Assembly (NCBI RefSeq): GCF_009650095.1
Contig: NZ_CP045915.1
Span: 4,154,001-4,218,000, forward strand
Length of the DNA: 64,000 nucleotides
Source: Gracilibacillus salitolerans
GTDB lineage: Bacteria; Bacillota; Bacilli; Bacillales; Amphibacillaceae
Direction of reading: 5' to 3'
Below the pieces are notes generated by a model. That model was not told the origin of the DNA, made no database searches, and saw only the letters and a program-made list of their open reading frames with translations. Shown piece by piece: positions 1 to 10,485 of this stretch. Position numbers and translations under genes: made by a program. How positions within the stretch are numbered: position 1 is the stretch's first letter; the number at the start of each line of letters is the position of its first letter.

Positions 1-212
1 TTATCATTTAAATTCTTTGTTACTTCATTGACCACCTGATTAGAATAAGAGCTGAGTTTCGCTTCTAAAGACCCTTCATATTTCGTTTTTGAATAATAGC
101 TTATTAATAATACGGGAATAATTGAAGTAATTAAAAATGCAAATAAAAGTCTTCGCCTTATAGTTAAAACACGCGATCTTTTTGATAGAAACAGAATAGC
201 TTTTCTTAACAC
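1..212 (-). CDS. Membrane sensor protein, N-terminal part only
   Basis: Seventy codons are present before the window edge; the C-terminal bulk lies outside. A GTG start follows an AAAGGG ribosome site, and an in-frame stop lies only seven codons upstream. The protein begins with a basic stretch (KRSRVLTIRRR), then one hydrophobic segment at about residues 21-40 (LLFAFLITSIIPVLLISYYS), then a polar region rich in Ser, Lys and Glu. This is the usual start of YesM-like sensor kinases or of AraC regulators with an extracytoplasmic dCache-type sensor. Which of the two it is cannot be told from this part. An overlapping ATG frame on the same strand (76-270) has no such character and was dropped. 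Confidence 0.6.
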   Translation of the reverse strand, partial: MLRKAILFLSKRSRVLTIRRRLLFAFLITSIIPVLLISYYSKTKYEGSLEAKLSSYSNQVVNEVTKNLND

Positions 213-412
213 TATAGTCCCAAACCCTTTCTAAGTTATGGTTATTTTTTTGAATAATGAGAAACTTCACTCCTTCTCTACTCTACAGGTTATTTTGTAT
301 GCGCTTTCCTATTTAAGTAATAGAAAACAGAGCATATTTTTTCCTTACATTTTAACACTGAATCGCCGTACGAAGCCATCCCCCCTATTCCAAAATGAAG
401 TAGAATGAACCA

Positions 413-443
413 GAAGCCTCCTATACTATTTATAGGAGGCTTC
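413..443 (-). terminator. Hairpin terminator of the beta-helix gene
   Basis: A perfect 13-base stem (GAAGCCTCCTATA and its complement) with a 5-base loop starts 13 bases after the stop codon of the upstream-lying secreted protein gene. The T-tract on the minus strand is weak, so termination strength is uncertain. Confidence 0.6.
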
Positions 444-456
444 ATCAGATCATCTA

Positions 457-3216
457 TTACTTTTTTTGTAAAGAAGATTCTAACATATTTAGTAACTCAT
501 TTATCCGATCTTTGGCTTCATTTGTGATAAATTCACTTAAAGACGGTTTATTCAAATGAGTTTGGGCTGAAGTCAATTGTTCGATAGCTTGCTCTTGTTT
601 TCCATCTTGCAAGAATTTTTCAGCATTATTTAGGCGATTCAATAGATTTTTTGACATCGGATTTTTAATTTCATTTGGTGAATAGGAATCTATTATTTGT
701 TCAAGTTCAGTAATTACAGAAACAGGATCATCAGAGATTACTACAGAGAATGGTACGCTCATTAGATTACCATCAACAGTAAACTCTATATCAAATCTCT
801 GTTCACCGACTGACAATGAATCAAGATATTCTCTTGTAAAATCAACACGTACCGCATTTAATATATAATCCTCACCTTCAACAAGTGGCTCACCATGGTG
901 ACTTATGTTTTCAAATTGATTGCCGTTTGGTTCAAGGAAAACATAAGTGGATGTATGTCGGTCTAACGCATCCTTATCATAATGCAATATATTCTTTTCC
1001 AATGATGGCTCGATTGGTGTCCGATCATACAGAGAGACATCATTAAAAGCAAGATCATACGGTGCTCTTCTAGATGTGACATTCAATCGGAAATATCGTC
1101 CCTCTACATTATCAAAATCAAGCGTATAGTCACGCATATTTGCCAAGGTTCCACTTTTTACAGTAGTCCAATTGTCACCATCGGTAGAGTAATCCAAATA
1201 GTAGTCGCCGATTCTTGCTTCTTGTTGATTGATAACAAAACGGCCATACGTTTTCTTCTCACCTAAATCAAACGTAATTCTAATAGGATCTTCCTCTGAT
1301 GGATTAACATTTGCGGTCTGCCAACGAGTATCTAAATCACCATCAACTAAATGATTAATATTTTGATTAGTATTTTCATGGGATACTGTAATATTTCTTT
1401 CATTCAAATCTAATAAAAGATTTTCTTCTCTAGCATAGCTTAATTGAGGTTGATAGTCATACACTTCATAATCCTCTGGTGCAGTATGCTCTCCAATTTG
1501 CACCTCATGGATACCTATATCAAGACCTCCATCCCTGTATAAAGGGTTACCAAAATAATCCTTTGTTCCTGCTTGTTCTACGTATCTACCTGCATTAATT
1601 AACGGAGAAGTCTCTTTTAATTTATAATTCTGAGTTCCTTCGTATAACCCATTGGTATAGTTAGTAGGATCACCTACAAACTGGGGATCATCCGTAATTT
1701 TAAACAAGTCAACAGGTTCATGTTCCCCACGTAAACCACTTGCTTCATAAATAGCATTGTTTTGAAACACCATATTATGAATACCTGGTTTTCCATCAGA
1801 AACACGTCTAGCCCATGTTGTAGGTGTAGTTTCATTGTAATTATAGAAAATATTATTATAAAGATACATTGATGATTTTATTTCTTCGTCATGAATTTCC
1901 ATCTCGGCCCCATCATACACAAATGTATTATTGACAAAGTATGCCGGAGACCAATTGACATGTAGTTGGTTTTTAATTAATACCCCATTATCATTTACAC
2001 TTAGGTTATATCTAGCAATATTATTCTCTGCTCTACCCATATAAGACATCCAACCAGCAGGGTTATCATGAGTATAATTATATTGATAGACAATGTCTTT
2101 ACCAGAAAACTCAAAATCGAATGGCGTTCCATCATAAAACGCTGATACACCATCATATACTTCATTAAATTGTTGTGTTACGTTTTCACTTGCCCACGAG
2201 TATAATCCCGCTGATACAGAATCATATCTTTTTAAAAAGCCATTTACTTCGTTATACTCTACTAACATGTCTTTCGTGTTTGCAAGTTGAATCGCACCTT
2301 GTCCAATATCCTCCGCATAATTGTGCCCAATGTAAACATCCCTGCTAAATATGTCTTTTTCCCTAATCCAATCTTGCTCCCAATTTCCAAGGTCATTGAA
2401 CCAATTAAAGCCAAATTGAATAGCATGCAGCTCGGTATTGATGATATTATTATGTTCAATTTTTACATCCTTGAAATAATTCTCATTATCTGCATATTCA
2501 GTGTAAGGTTTATCACCAAACACTTGGAAATTAATACCCCCATAATGAATTCGTTGCCAAGTTGTTACACCGTCAATATCATGAATCTCATTATTCGTGA
2601 TTCTAAAATAATCCATAATGGTATCTTCACCATCTTCAAACAAGTCTGCATTAATGGAGATACTAATACCATCTCTTACCACTTGTCGTTCTGTACCAGG
2701 AACGTCTATATCCTCCTCGAAATCATCATCATTCGATATTTCCAGATTATGAATCTCCCAGTATTGCTGGTTCATCAAAATAACAGCACCAGTTTTACCA
2801 ACTAGGTCCATATCTTTCTTCCATGTATTCCCTTCTAAATAAACAGGTGTCGGGACATTACCATTTACAGCGATATAAGGTTTTCCTAAACTTTCGTCAC
2901 CATACATATCTATAATAATTGGGGCACCTTCAGCACCACTTCCCTTTGGCCAAAGCTGTTGATCCTCCCAAATTTCTCCTGCTTTTAAAAGAATTCGATC
3001 TCCAGGCTTGAAAGTCTTGTTATTGACTGGAGTAAATGTTTTCCATGCATTTTCAGGAGATTGACCATCATTGGAATCAATCCCATTTGTGGCATCCACA
3101 TAGTAATCAGTACCACTAGCATTCGCTTGAACTGAAGCTTCACTAATTAAAACACTTACCATACCAAATAAGAATAGTATGAAGACTGGTAAGATATAAG
3201 TAACATGCTTTCTCAT
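457..3216 (-). CDS. Secreted modular beta-helix protein with F5/8C, X2 and FIMAH domains
   Basis: A 919-residue exported protein. The ATG at 3216 was chosen over one 33 bases upstream because TTGGGAGTG precedes it at good spacing and a signal peptide (about residues 1-32, ending near VQANA) starts there. Residues about 35-590 begin with the YYVDATNG...SPENAW...KPGDRILLK pattern typical of right-handed parallel beta-helix polysaccharide lyases and hydrolases and are rich in Asn-ladder repeats. Residues about 600-734 match an F5/8 type C (CBM32-like) domain (DGDLDTRWQT). Residues about 735-833 match a CBM_X2 immunoglobulin-like domain (LVEGEDYIL...YLDSL). Residues about 834-919 resemble a FIMAH helical domain. 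There is no sortase or S-layer signal. The likely role is extracellular polysaccharide depolymerisation; the substrate is unknown. Confidence 0.8.
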   Translation of the reverse strand: MRKHVTYILPVFILFLFGMVSVLISEASVQANASGTDYYVDATNGIDSNDGQSPENAWKTFTPVNNKTFKPGDRILLKAGEIWEDQQLWPKGSGAEGAPIIIDMYGDESLGKPYIAVNGNVPTPVYLEGNTWKKDMDLVGKTGAVILMNQQYWEIHNLEISNDDDFEEDIDVPGTERQVVRDGISISINADLFEDGEDTIMDYFRITNNEIHDIDGVTTWQRIHYGGINFQVFGDKPYTEYADNENYFKDVKIEHNNIINTELHAIQFGFNWFNDLGNWEQDWIREKDIFSRDVYIGHNYAEDIGQGAIQLANTKDMLVEYNEVNGFLKRYDSVSAGLYSWASENVTQQFNEVYDGVSAFYDGTPFDFEFSGKDIVYQYNYTHDNPAGWMSYMGRAENNIARYNLSVNDNGVLIKNQLHVNWSPAYFVNNTFVYDGAEMEIHDEEIKSSMYLYNNIFYNYNETTPTTWARRVSDGKPGIHNMVFQNNAIYEASGLRGEHEPVDLFKITDDPQFVGDPTNYTNGLYEGTQNYKLKETSPLINAGRYVEQAGTKDYFGNPLYRDGGLDIGIHEVQIGEHTAPEDYEVYDYQPQLSYAREENLLLDLNERNITVSHENTNQNINHLVDGDLDTRWQTANVNPSEEDPIRITFDLGEKKTYGRFVINQQEARIGDYYLDYSTDGDNWTTVKSGTLANMRDYTLDFDNVEGRYFRLNVTSRRAPYDLAFNDVSLYDRTPIEPSLEKNILHYDKDALDRHTSTYVFLEPNGNQFENISHHGEPLVEGEDYILNAVRVDFTREYLDSLSVGEQRFDIEFTVDGNLMSVPFSVVISDDPVSVITELEQIIDSYSPNEIKNPMSKNLLNRLNNAEKFLQDGKQEQAIEQLTSAQTHLNKPSLSEFITNEAKDRINELLNMLESSLQKK

Positions 3217-3344
3217 TTTATCACTCCCAATAATATATTGAATAAACATATGTTCATATTCCCTCGAAAAAATTGCACACCTCCTTTGATTAGTTACAAC
3301 ATATGGTTATACCAAAACTACACATCACTGTTCTGTCTGCTCAT

Positions 3345-4433
3345 CTATTCTAAGTTCACCGTGTCATAGTTACTCTGATTGATGGATATTTCTGCTTTAT
3401 CTATCAGTTCCTGAATATAATCATCATATTTTTCATCTACAACCATGTTTCTCACTAAGTCTATGTTTTCTTGATAGGCTTCTTCGTCTCCGGACATTTG
3501 ATCTACTAATTTAATAATGTTATAGCTTCCATTCTCATGTATAACTGTCTTGCTAAATTCATTCACATCCAATGACTCTACTGTCATAAGCAAATTAACA
3601 GTAGATAGCCTTTCTCCCCTGTTATTTTCATCACTAATGGTTTGGGATAAAACTTTATTGTCCTCGTTATACAGTTTAGAAACTTCTTCAAAACTCTTTC
3701 CACTCTCTAAATCCGATAGTGCTTTTTCTGCTTTCACCTCTGCATTTTGCATACTGGCTGAATCTTGATAAGGTATAGATATTTTATGAATGGTATAGGC
3801 ATATCTCTTATTCGTCCATTCATCAAAATGATCATTAAAACTAATCTGAAGTTCTTTTTGTGTTGGATATAAAGGATCATTTTCATGTCTACTCAGTTTG
3901 TCTTTAAGGTTAAGACGAATGTTTTTTATGATGTGCCTGTAATACTGATTTTCACTAAATGAAGCTAATCCATATATAACTTCCCCATCAGAAATAGCCT
4001 CCTGTCGTCGTTCGTTTTCTTCTTGCAAGTGTTCTAACAATTCATCATAAGAAACAAAGTTTATCAATTTATATTCTCGAGCTAGAGATAATTCTAACTT
4101 AGCTTTAATTGCTTCTCGTAGTGCTTTTTCCTTAAGCAATTCCATTGGATTTTCTCCATTAAATTCTTCTCTCCAAAAATTGTCAGTTATTTCAGCTCCA
4201 TATGAATTTCTAAAATAGTTCTGAACACCTGGCTTCAGATTATTTAGTTGCAATCTGAATTCTCTTTCAACAATTGAAATATCATTAACAGTTGCAATTA
4301 CATTATCTTTAGCTGCTGAGGAAGTAAAATAAAAAGATAAAGTTATTCCAATAACAGTTATAAATAAACACAGCGATAGAATGACTCTTCTTTTTTTTAT
4401 TAACCTGGTAAGATATCTGCGCTTCTTTTTCAT
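3345..4433 (-). CDS. Membrane-anchored SurA/parvulin-type peptidyl-prolyl isomerase
   Basis: A 362-residue protein with an AAAGGAG ribosome site. A basic N-terminus (KKKRRY...KKRR) is followed by one membrane segment at about residues 18-37 and no lipobox cysteine, so it is anchored by the helix and not as a PrsA-type lipoprotein. Residues about 45-190 resemble the SurA N-terminal chaperone region (ATVNDISIVEREF). Residues about 195-320 resemble a PPIC rotamase domain (KAEKALSDLESGKSFEEVSKLYNED). It probably helps fold exported proteins outside the membrane. It stands alone, 128 bases downstream of the secreted beta-helix gene's start, and may serve that product; this link is only inferred. 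Confidence 0.75.
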   Translation of the reverse strand: MKKKRRYLTRLIKKRRVILSLCLFITVIGITLSFYFTSSAAKDNVIATVNDISIVEREFRLQLNNLKPGVQNYFRNSYGAEITDNFWREEFNGENPMELLKEKALREAIKAKLELSLAREYKLINFVSYDELLEHLQEENERRQEAISDGEVIYGLASFSENQYYRHIIKNIRLNLKDKLSRHENDPLYPTQKELQISFNDHFDEWTNKRYAYTIHKISIPYQDSASMQNAEVKAEKALSDLESGKSFEEVSKLYNEDNKVLSQTISDENNRGERLSTVNLLMTVESLDVNEFSKTVIHENGSYNIIKLVDQMSGDEEAYQENIDLVRNMVVDEKYDDYIQELIDKAEISINQSNYDTVNLE

Positions 4434-4778
4434 TTTGTTTCCGCTCCTTTTTAGGTTGCGCTATAGAAAACCATTTATTTTTTACCACCAATAGAAAACG
4501 CATACAAAATAAGAAAGTGGAAATCATATGTCTTTTAAAAGCTTTTAGTATGTCTTCATATTAAAAGTAAATCTTTTATTATTAAATGGATTATTATTAT
4601 TGAAAGATGGACTATTATTTTATGTTTTTAAAAATTGGAGAAGGGATATTTCTAAAGAAAGTTAAATGTATAATTCTATCTTTTGGATGATAATTATACA
4701 TGTTGCCAGTACATCAAAACTTATATAAAAATGGAAAAATCATACTCATTTGTCTACATATGATGCTTTTCAAAATAA
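4434..4778. other. Intergenic stretch, no gene seen
   Basis: AT-rich DNA with several ATTATT runs between the foldase gene start and the ribose-operon terminator. It must hold the foldase promoter, but no convincing -35/-10 pair stands out. Confidence 0.5.
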
Positions 4779-4825
4779 GAAACTACCCAAACACATCGAT
4801 AACTTGATGTGTTTCGGGTAGTTTC
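4779..4825 (-). terminator. Terminator of the ribose operon
   Basis: Ten-base outer arms (GAAACTACCC and its complement) extend into an inner pairing around ACACATC/GATGTGT. It lies 15 bases past the rbsB stop and is followed on the minus strand by TTATTTTG. This is a strong intrinsic terminator. Confidence 0.85.
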
Positions 4826-4840
4826 CATTCTTCGTTATTA

Positions 4841-5761
4841 TTATTGAATTACTTCTAGTTCTACCGGAACAAATTCTTCTACCTCTTCACCATTGAAGAT
4901 TTTTTCAGCTTCTAAAATAGCTGTTTCACCAATCATGATTGGTTGTTGTGCGATCGTACCGGCCATTCTACCTTCTTCTACAGCAGCAACCGCATCATCC
5001 GTAGCATCAAAACCAATAATTTGAATATCATCACGTCCAGCTGCTTCAATTGCTTCTAATGCACCAAGTGCCATTTCATCATTATGGGCAAACACCCCTG
5101 TAATTTCTGAGTTACTTTGCAATATATTCTCCATTACGGATAAAGCTTCTGCTCGGTTAAAGTTAGCTGTCTGAGACGTTACTATGTCCAACGATTCCTC
5201 TGCAACATTATGAAAGCCATTACCACGCTCACGTGCTGCGGAAGAACCAGAGATTCCTTCTAATTCTGCAACTTGAGCGTCTTCACCAACTAGTTCTACC
5301 ATTAACTCACCTGCTAATTCGCCACCGGCAATATTATCTGATGCAACATGAACGGCAACATCGCCAGAATCCGCAGCACGGTCTAGAGTAACCACAGGAA
5401 TACCCGCTGAATTTGCAGATTCAACTGCTGCCACTACTGATGCTGAATCAGTCGGATTAATCATAATAACATCCACTTCTCTTTCAATTAAATCCTCTAC
5501 ATCATTAATTTGCTTTGCAACATCATCTTGCGAATCCACTGTAATTAATTCAGCTCCAATTTCTTCTGCCTTTGCTTCCGCACCTTCTTGAAGTGTAACA
5601 AAAAATGGATTATTTAATGTTGAAATAGAAAATCCAATCGTTAACTCTCCATCGTCTTCCTCACTACCACTTTCCTCATCCACTGGTGATTCTGTTGAAC
5701 AAGCCATTAACACACTACCTACCACCATTATCATCCAAAATAATACTGTTTTCTTTAACAT
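4841..5761 (-). CDS. rbsB: Ribose ABC transporter substrate-binding lipoprotein
   Basis: About 306 residues. The ATG at 5761 is preceded by AAAGGAGTGG and gives a proper lipoprotein signal with lipobox LMAC; the ATG 21 bases upstream lies inside the ribosome site region. The mature part is a type I periplasmic-binding fold (IGFSISTLNNPFF, VDSQDDVAKQI, GVFAHNDEMALGA). An acidic linker after the cysteine (EESGSEEDDGE) suits a surface lipoprotein. It binds D-ribose and delivers it to RbsC/RbsA. It is the last gene of the operon, 13 bases after rbsC. Confidence 0.93.
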   Translation of the reverse strand: MLKKTVLFWMIMVVGSVLMACSTESPVDEESGSEEDDGELTIGFSISTLNNPFFVTLQEGAEAKAEEIGAELITVDSQDDVAKQINDVEDLIEREVDVIMINPTDSASVVAAVESANSAGIPVVTLDRAADSGDVAVHVASDNIAGGELAGELMVELVGEDAQVAELEGISGSSAARERGNGFHNVAEESLDIVTSQTANFNRAEALSVMENILQSNSEITGVFAHNDEMALGALEAIEAAGRDDIQIIGFDATDDAVAAVEEGRMAGTIAQQPIMIGETAILEAEKIFNGEEVEEFVPVELEVIQ

Positions 5762-5774
5762 ATTTTCCACTCCT

Positions 5775-6716
5775 TTAAGCATTTTTACGGTCTAGTAATA
5801 CCGCTAATAGAATGACACTACCTTTTACTACCTGTTGGAAAAAGGAACTTACTCCCAACAAGTTGAGTCCATTGTTAAGGACCCCTATGATTAAGGCACC
5901 AATAAAGGTACCAAAAATCCATCCTTTACCTCCCGTCAAACTTGTACCGCCTAATACAACAGCTGCAATGGCATCTAATTCATACATTTGACCTGCTGTA
6001 GGTTGTGCGGAATTTAATCTAGAAGTTAGGATCATACCTGCTAAAGCTGACAAGAAACCAATTAATGAATAAACATAGATTTTAATTCTAGTTGCACTGA
6101 TTCCTGATAAAATAGCCGCCTCTTCATTACCACCAACTGCATAAACACGGCGACCAAAAGTTGTCTTCTTCAAAATTAAGAAGAGAACAACAAAAGAAAC
6201 TAACATTGTAATAGCTGGTACAGGAATACCAAAGAAATATCCTTTACCTAACATTTCAAAGAAAGTTGACTCACCTAAACCTGATACAGGACGACCTTCC
6301 GTTAACATCAGGGTAAGTCCACGAAAAACAGTCATCGTAGCTAATGTTGCAATAAATGGAGCAACTTTTCCTTTTGCTATCACTAATCCATTAATAGCAC
6401 CTAATAATGTACCGGTTAATAAACCGATAATAACTGCTAATACCGGGTCAATTCCTGCTGCCATTAAAGATGCTGTTACAGCACCTGATAACGCTAAGAT
6501 CGAACCTACAGATAAGTCGATTCCACCTGTCAAAATAACAAACGTCATACCAAAGGCAATCAACGCATTAATCGAAACCTGACGTAATACATTTAACAAA
6601 TTGGTTGCAGATAAAAACTCGGGATTTAAGATACTAATGATGATTACAATAAAAAACAAACCAAGTAATGGGCCAAGTAAACCGAGCATTGATTTTATCT
6701 TTTTTATATCAAGCAT
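5775..6716 (-). CDS. rbsC: Ribose ABC transporter permease
   Basis: A 313-residue BPD_transp_2 family permease with about 8-10 hydrophobic segments. It carries the family signatures [18 protein letters not shown] near residue 55 and [10 protein letters not shown] near residue 255. The ATG at 6716 is used because AGGAGG stands 8 bases before it; this start overlaps the rbsA stop by eight bases, suggesting translational coupling. It forms the membrane channel for ribose with RbsA and RbsB. Confidence 0.94.
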   Translation of the reverse strand: MLDIKKIKSMLGLLGPLLGLFFIVIIISILNPEFLSATNLLNVLRQVSINALIAFGMTFVILTGGIDLSVGSILALSGAVTASLMAAGIDPVLAVIIGLLTGTLLGAINGLVIAKGKVAPFIATLATMTVFRGLTLMLTEGRPVSGLGESTFFEMLGKGYFFGIPVPAITMLVSFVVLFLILKKTTFGRRVYAVGGNEEAAILSGISATRIKIYVYSLIGFLSALAGMILTSRLNSAQPTAGQMYELDAIAAVVLGGTSLTGGKGWIFGTFIGALIIGVLNNGLNLLGVSSFFQQVVKGSVILLAVLLDRKNA

Positions 6717-8199
6717 TTTTATTTCCTCCTGTAGCATAGTGCATTATTTTCTCCTCGGATAATTCGGAACGTTCAAGTGTTGTCATATGATTACCTTCAC
6801 ACATTACAACCACTCTCGAACTCATTCCAATAATTTCAGGTAATTCAGATGACACCATAATGATGGCTACACCTTGATCAGCCAGATCATTCATAATAGA
6901 ATAGATTTCTTTTTTGGCACCAACATCGACTCCACGTGTAGGCTCGTCCAAAATTAATATCTTCGGCTTGATTGCTAACCACTTTGCGATAACAACCTTT
7001 TGTTGATTACCACCACTTAATGATTTAGCTAATTGGCTAGCACCGGACGAAATGATATTTAGTTTCTTAACCATTTCATCATAAAGGCTGCGTTCCTTTT
7101 GTTGTAGCATCCAACCATTTTTTGATAGTTCACGCAAATTTGTCATATTCAAATTGTGTTGAATGGAAAAGTCAACGACCAATCCTTTTGATTTACGGTC
7201 TTCTGACACAAATCCTATCCCGTGTTGCATCGCGTAACTTGGATTTTTTATTTTCACTGGTTTACCATCGACTTTTATCGTTCCTTTATCAGGTTGACGA
7301 TAGCCAAAAATGGTTTCAACTAATTCGGAACGACCTGCCCCCATCAAGCCTGATATACCAAGAATTTCTCCGGCACGTACTTGAAGGGAAACGGAATCAA
7401 ATTCATCTTCACGAGTCAAATTGTCTATTTCTAATTTCACATCAGAAGTAGATCCTTTCCGTTCGGGAAAACGTTCACCAAGTTCTCTACCAACCATCAT
7501 ACTGACAATTTCATCGAAACTCGTTTCTTTAATTACTTTGGTCCCTATTGATGCACCATCTCGAAGTACAGTAATGCGATCACATATCGCAAATATTTCT
7601 TCCATTCGATGTGAGATATAAACGAAAGAAACTCCTTGCTTCTTCAATTCATCTATCGTTTCGAATAATGTTTCTATTTCACGGTCTGTAAGAGCTGCGG
7701 TTGGTTCATCCATGACGATATACTTCGCATCAATTAGTAATGACTTTGCTATTTCGACAATTTGCTGTTGTCCCACAGATAGATGCTTAGCTAGCATGGA
7801 TGATTTTACGTGTAATCCAAGCTTGGAAAGTTGCTTTTGTGCAATCTTGTTCATTTCCTTCGTCTTAATCCAACCTGTCTTACCGATCGTTTGTTCATTT
7901 CCTAAAAACAAATTCTCTGCAATCGATAATTCGGGAAGAATATTTAGTTCTTGATGAATGACAGCAATACCATCTTTCTCAGCTTGCTTGGGATTGGAAT
8001 AATTTACTTCTCGGCCGTTTACTTTAACAGTTCCTTCATTTCTTGAATAAATTCCGGCCAAGATTTTCATCATCGTTGATTTACCAGCTCCATTCTCTCC
8101 CATGAGTGCATGTATTTCTCCTTTCTTTAACGAGAAATCGACTCCTTTCAAAACTTTTGTGCCACTAAAAGACTTTTCAATGCCACTCATTTCAATCAT
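6709..8199 (-). CDS. rbsA: Ribose ABC transporter ATP-binding protein, two ABC domains
   Basis: A 496-residue protein with two ATP-binding cassettes. The first has Walker [10 protein letters not shown] (about residue 35), signature LSVGQQQ and Walker [13 protein letters not shown]. The second has the degenerate [10 protein letters not shown], signature LSGGNQQKV and [12 protein letters not shown], exactly as in sugar importers of the RbsA/MglA/XylG family. The ATG at 8199 follows AAAGGAGTG; the preceding TTG is not needed. It energises ribose uptake through RbsC. Confidence 0.94.
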   Translation of the reverse strand: MIEMSGIEKSFSGTKVLKGVDFSLKKGEIHALMGENGAGKSTMMKILAGIYSRNEGTVKVNGREVNYSNPKQAEKDGIAVIHQELNILPELSIAENLFLGNEQTIGKTGWIKTKEMNKIAQKQLSKLGLHVKSSMLAKHLSVGQQQIVEIAKSLLIDAKYIVMDEPTAALTDREIETLFETIDELKKQGVSFVYISHRMEEIFAICDRITVLRDGASIGTKVIKETSFDEIVSMMVGRELGERFPERKGSTSDVKLEIDNLTREDEFDSVSLQVRAGEILGISGLMGAGRSELVETIFGYRQPDKGTIKVDGKPVKIKNPSYAMQHGIGFVSEDRKSKGLVVDFSIQHNLNMTNLRELSKNGWMLQQKERSLYDEMVKKLNIISSGASQLAKSLSGGNQQKVVIAKWLAIKPKILILDEPTRGVDVGAKKEIYSIMNDLADQGVAIIMVSSELPEIIGMSSRVVVMCEGNHMTTLERSELSEEKIMHYATGGNKNA

Positions 8200-8216
8200 C
8201 AACTACACTCCTTTCA

Positions 8217-8606
8217 TCAAAAAATTACTCCCGCATGTAAAATAACGTTGGCATATGGTGTATTTTCTCCTGTTCGAATAATGACTTTGACGTCTTTGGT
8301 TAATTGTTTAAACTGTTCATGTGTCACATAATCAACCGGTATATCTTTTTTCAATAACGCTACTTGTAATGATGGATTTTTCATTTTTATTTCTTCAGTT
8401 AAAGTAAATTGTTCTACTTCCATCTCTTGTAACATTATCGAAAGTACTTCTAAAAAATTGGGAACTCCTTGTTTTAAAGAAAGATCAATACATGTTACAT
8501 GGTCCGGAATTGGTAAACCACAATCAGCTATCACAACTTGGTCTGTATGGCCCAATTTTGATATTGCTATCGATATGTCTCTGTTTAATACGCCATGCTT
8601 TTTCAT
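8217..8606 (-). CDS. rbsD: D-ribose pyranase
   Basis: A 129-residue cytoplasmic enzyme starting MKKHGVLNRDIS, the conserved RbsD opening with its catalytic histidine region, followed by HTDQVVIADCGLPIP and ending in TGENTPYANVILHAGV. It interconverts pyranose and furanose forms of ribose so that RbsK can act. Its start overlaps the rbsK stop (ATGA), and it ends 17 bases before rbsA. Confidence 0.95.
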   Translation of the reverse strand: MKKHGVLNRDISIAISKLGHTDQVVIADCGLPIPDHVTCIDLSLKQGVPNFLEVLSIMLQEMEVEQFTLTEEIKMKNPSLQVALLKKDIPVDYVTHEQFKQLTKDVKVIIRTGENTPYANVILHAGVIF

Positions 8607-9490
8607 GATGATGTTGCTCCTTCCATAAAATCAATAACTTCTCGCATTGTCGGCATACCTTGTTGAGCGCCTCTTTTTTGAATAGAAAAGGCTGCCGCCG
8701 CATTTGCAAAAGTTATAGCTTCTTTCAGTTTTCTCCCTTTAGAAAGTTGAACTGCCAATGCCCCATTGAACGTGTCACCTGCTCCTGTTGTATCAATCGG
8801 ATTTACTCGGTAACCGGTTACCGTTTTGAGATTACCATCAGAACAGTATTCAACTCCTTTATCTCCTAAAGTAACGATCATTTTCTCTTTATAGGTATCA
8901 ACATCACTTGTAATTTCTAACTTTTCCGTTTCATTAGGTGTTAGATAAGTGCAATTTTCTAAAATAGATGCTGATAAAAGCTGTGCTGGTGCAGGATTTA
9001 ATATAACCGGAATACCTTTATCTGAACAGTAATCGGTTACATACTCGATCGTATTTAACGGTATCTCTAATTGCAATAGAACGACATCACTTTGATCAAT
9101 AACATCTAAATATTGCTGAATATACGTTGGTGTCACGCAATAGTTTGCGCCAGGAGTGACAATAATTCGATTGTCATTGTCTTTTATTAAAATCGTAGCA
9201 ACTCCAGTGTGTTTATCCGTAACCGGTTCCACATTTTGGGTAATTATCTTTTCTTTGCTTAAGTTATCGACTAATACTTGACCAAACGGATCAACACCTA
9301 CACAACCTAACATATTAACTTGTGCTCCCAGTCTTGCACATGCTACAGCTTGATTGGCACCTTTTCCACCTGGATTATTAAAGAAAGACTCACCCATTAT
9401 GGTTTCACCTTGATCTGGGATCCGATCACTAGATGTTACTAAATCCATATTAATACTGCCTATAACAGTTATGATTGGCTCCTTCATCAT
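8603..9490 (-). CDS. rbsK: Ribokinase
   Basis: A 295-residue PfkB-family kinase. It shows the N-terminal signature GGKGANQAVACARLGA, the catalytic C-terminal signature DTTGAGDTFNGALAV and the ribokinase-typical start ITVIGSINMDLV. It phosphorylates ribose to ribose 5-phosphate in the cytoplasm. The start ATG overlaps the rbsR stop codon and has AAGGAGTG in front. Confidence 0.95.
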   Translation of the reverse strand: MMKEPIITVIGSINMDLVTSSDRIPDQGETIMGESFFNNPGGKGANQAVACARLGAQVNMLGCVGVDPFGQVLVDNLSKEKIITQNVEPVTDKHTGVATILIKDNDNRIIVTPGANYCVTPTYIQQYLDVIDQSDVVLLQLEIPLNTIEYVTDYCSDKGIPVILNPAPAQLLSASILENCTYLTPNETEKLEITSDVDTYKEKMIVTLGDKGVEYCSDGNLKTVTGYRVNPIDTTGAGDTFNGALAVQLSKGRKLKEAITFANAAAAFSIQKRGAQQGMPTMREVIDFMEGATSS

Positions 9491-10467
9491 GCATCACTCC
9501 TTGTTGTTTCTCTATATTGAATAGTGGTTTTAACTTCATAATTTTTTACATCAAGTGGTTGTTTTTCAATTTGCTTAATCAACAATCTTGCTGATAAAGC
9601 TCCCATTTTATATATTGGTTGTGCAACAGTTGTTAATGCAGGGGTTAACATTTCACCTAATGGTATGCCATCAAAGCCTATGATTTGAAGATCTTCGGGT
9701 ATTTGTTTATTACTATTTTTAGCAACTTTTAACACACCTGCCGCGATAATATCACTACTAGCAAATACAGCATCAATAGTTGGATACTTCTCAAACAAAC
9801 CTTGCGCAACTTCCATCGCACTTGCCATCGTAAAATCGCAATCCACCACAATATGAGCAATCCCTTGTTCTTCTACTACATTTTTAAAACCTTGATAACG
9901 GTCATCAGCTGGTTTTACATGGTAAGGGCCTCGAATGTGTGCAATGAACTCGCTTCCATTCTCAATTAAATATTCTGTTGCTTGTCTAGCACCTTCATAG
10001 TTTTTCGAACTAACCGTAGGCACCCGATTACTAAATTGTCGATCCAATGCAACAAGTGGAATACCTAAGTTCTCATAATTATCAGCACTCAGTTGATTCG
10101 TCGTTAAAATCAAGCCGTCAATATATTTCTGTTGAAGCGCTTCTAAGTACTGTGCTTCTTTTCGAATATCTTCATCGGTATTACAAATGACAACCGTATA
10201 CCCATAGGTTAATGCTACATCTTCAACCGCTCTCGCTAACTCTGGAAAGAAGGGATTGGTGATATCCGGTATCAATAATCCAATCATTTTAGATGTTTTA
10301 TGATAAAGGGATCTAGCTACAGAATTTGGTTTATAATTTAAATCAGCTATTGCTTTTAATACGTTTTCTTCTGCCTCTTTACTAACATATCCCTTTTTAT
10401 TTAGAACTCTGGAAACAGTTGCTACTGAAACGTTTGCATATTTTGCTACATCTTTTATCGTTGGCAT
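9487..10467 (-). CDS. rbsR: LacI-family ribose operon repressor
   Basis: A 326-residue LacI/GalR regulator: N-terminal HTH with hinge (TIKDVAKYANVSVATVSRVLNKKG, shown here as two parts joined, then NYKPNSVARSL) and a C-terminal type I periplasmic-binding-like sensor domain. It is the first gene of the rbs operon, directly behind a strong promoter with a 14-base operator over the start region, so it very likely represses its own operon and is released by ribose or a ribose phosphate. The identification as RbsR rests on its neighbours as much as on its sequence. Confidence 0.9.
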   Translation of the reverse strand: MPTIKDVAKYANVSVATVSRVLNKKGYVSKEAEENVLKAIADLNYKPNSVARSLYHKTSKMIGLLIPDITNPFFPELARAVEDVALTYGYTVVICNTDEDIRKEAQYLEALQQKYIDGLILTTNQLSADNYENLGIPLVALDRQFSNRVPTVSSKNYEGARQATEYLIENGSEFIAHIRGPYHVKPADDRYQGFKNVVEEQGIAHIVVDCDFTMASAMEVAQGLFEKYPTIDAVFASSDIIAAGVLKVAKNSNKQIPEDLQIIGFDGIPLGEMLTPALTTVAQPIYKMGALSARLLIKQIEKQPLDVKNYEVKTTIQYRETTRSDA

Positions 10468-10485
10468 AATTTCTATCCCCTCACA

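Noticed and set aside
76..270. 64-residue minus-strand frame with an ATG
   Set aside because: The neighbouring GTG frame gives a typical sensor start with ribosome site; this one is its shadow.
2287..2805. 172-residue plus-strand frame inside the secreted beta-helix gene
   Set aside because: It is opposite to a clearly coding frame with domains and signal peptide, has no ribosome site and shows no family pattern.
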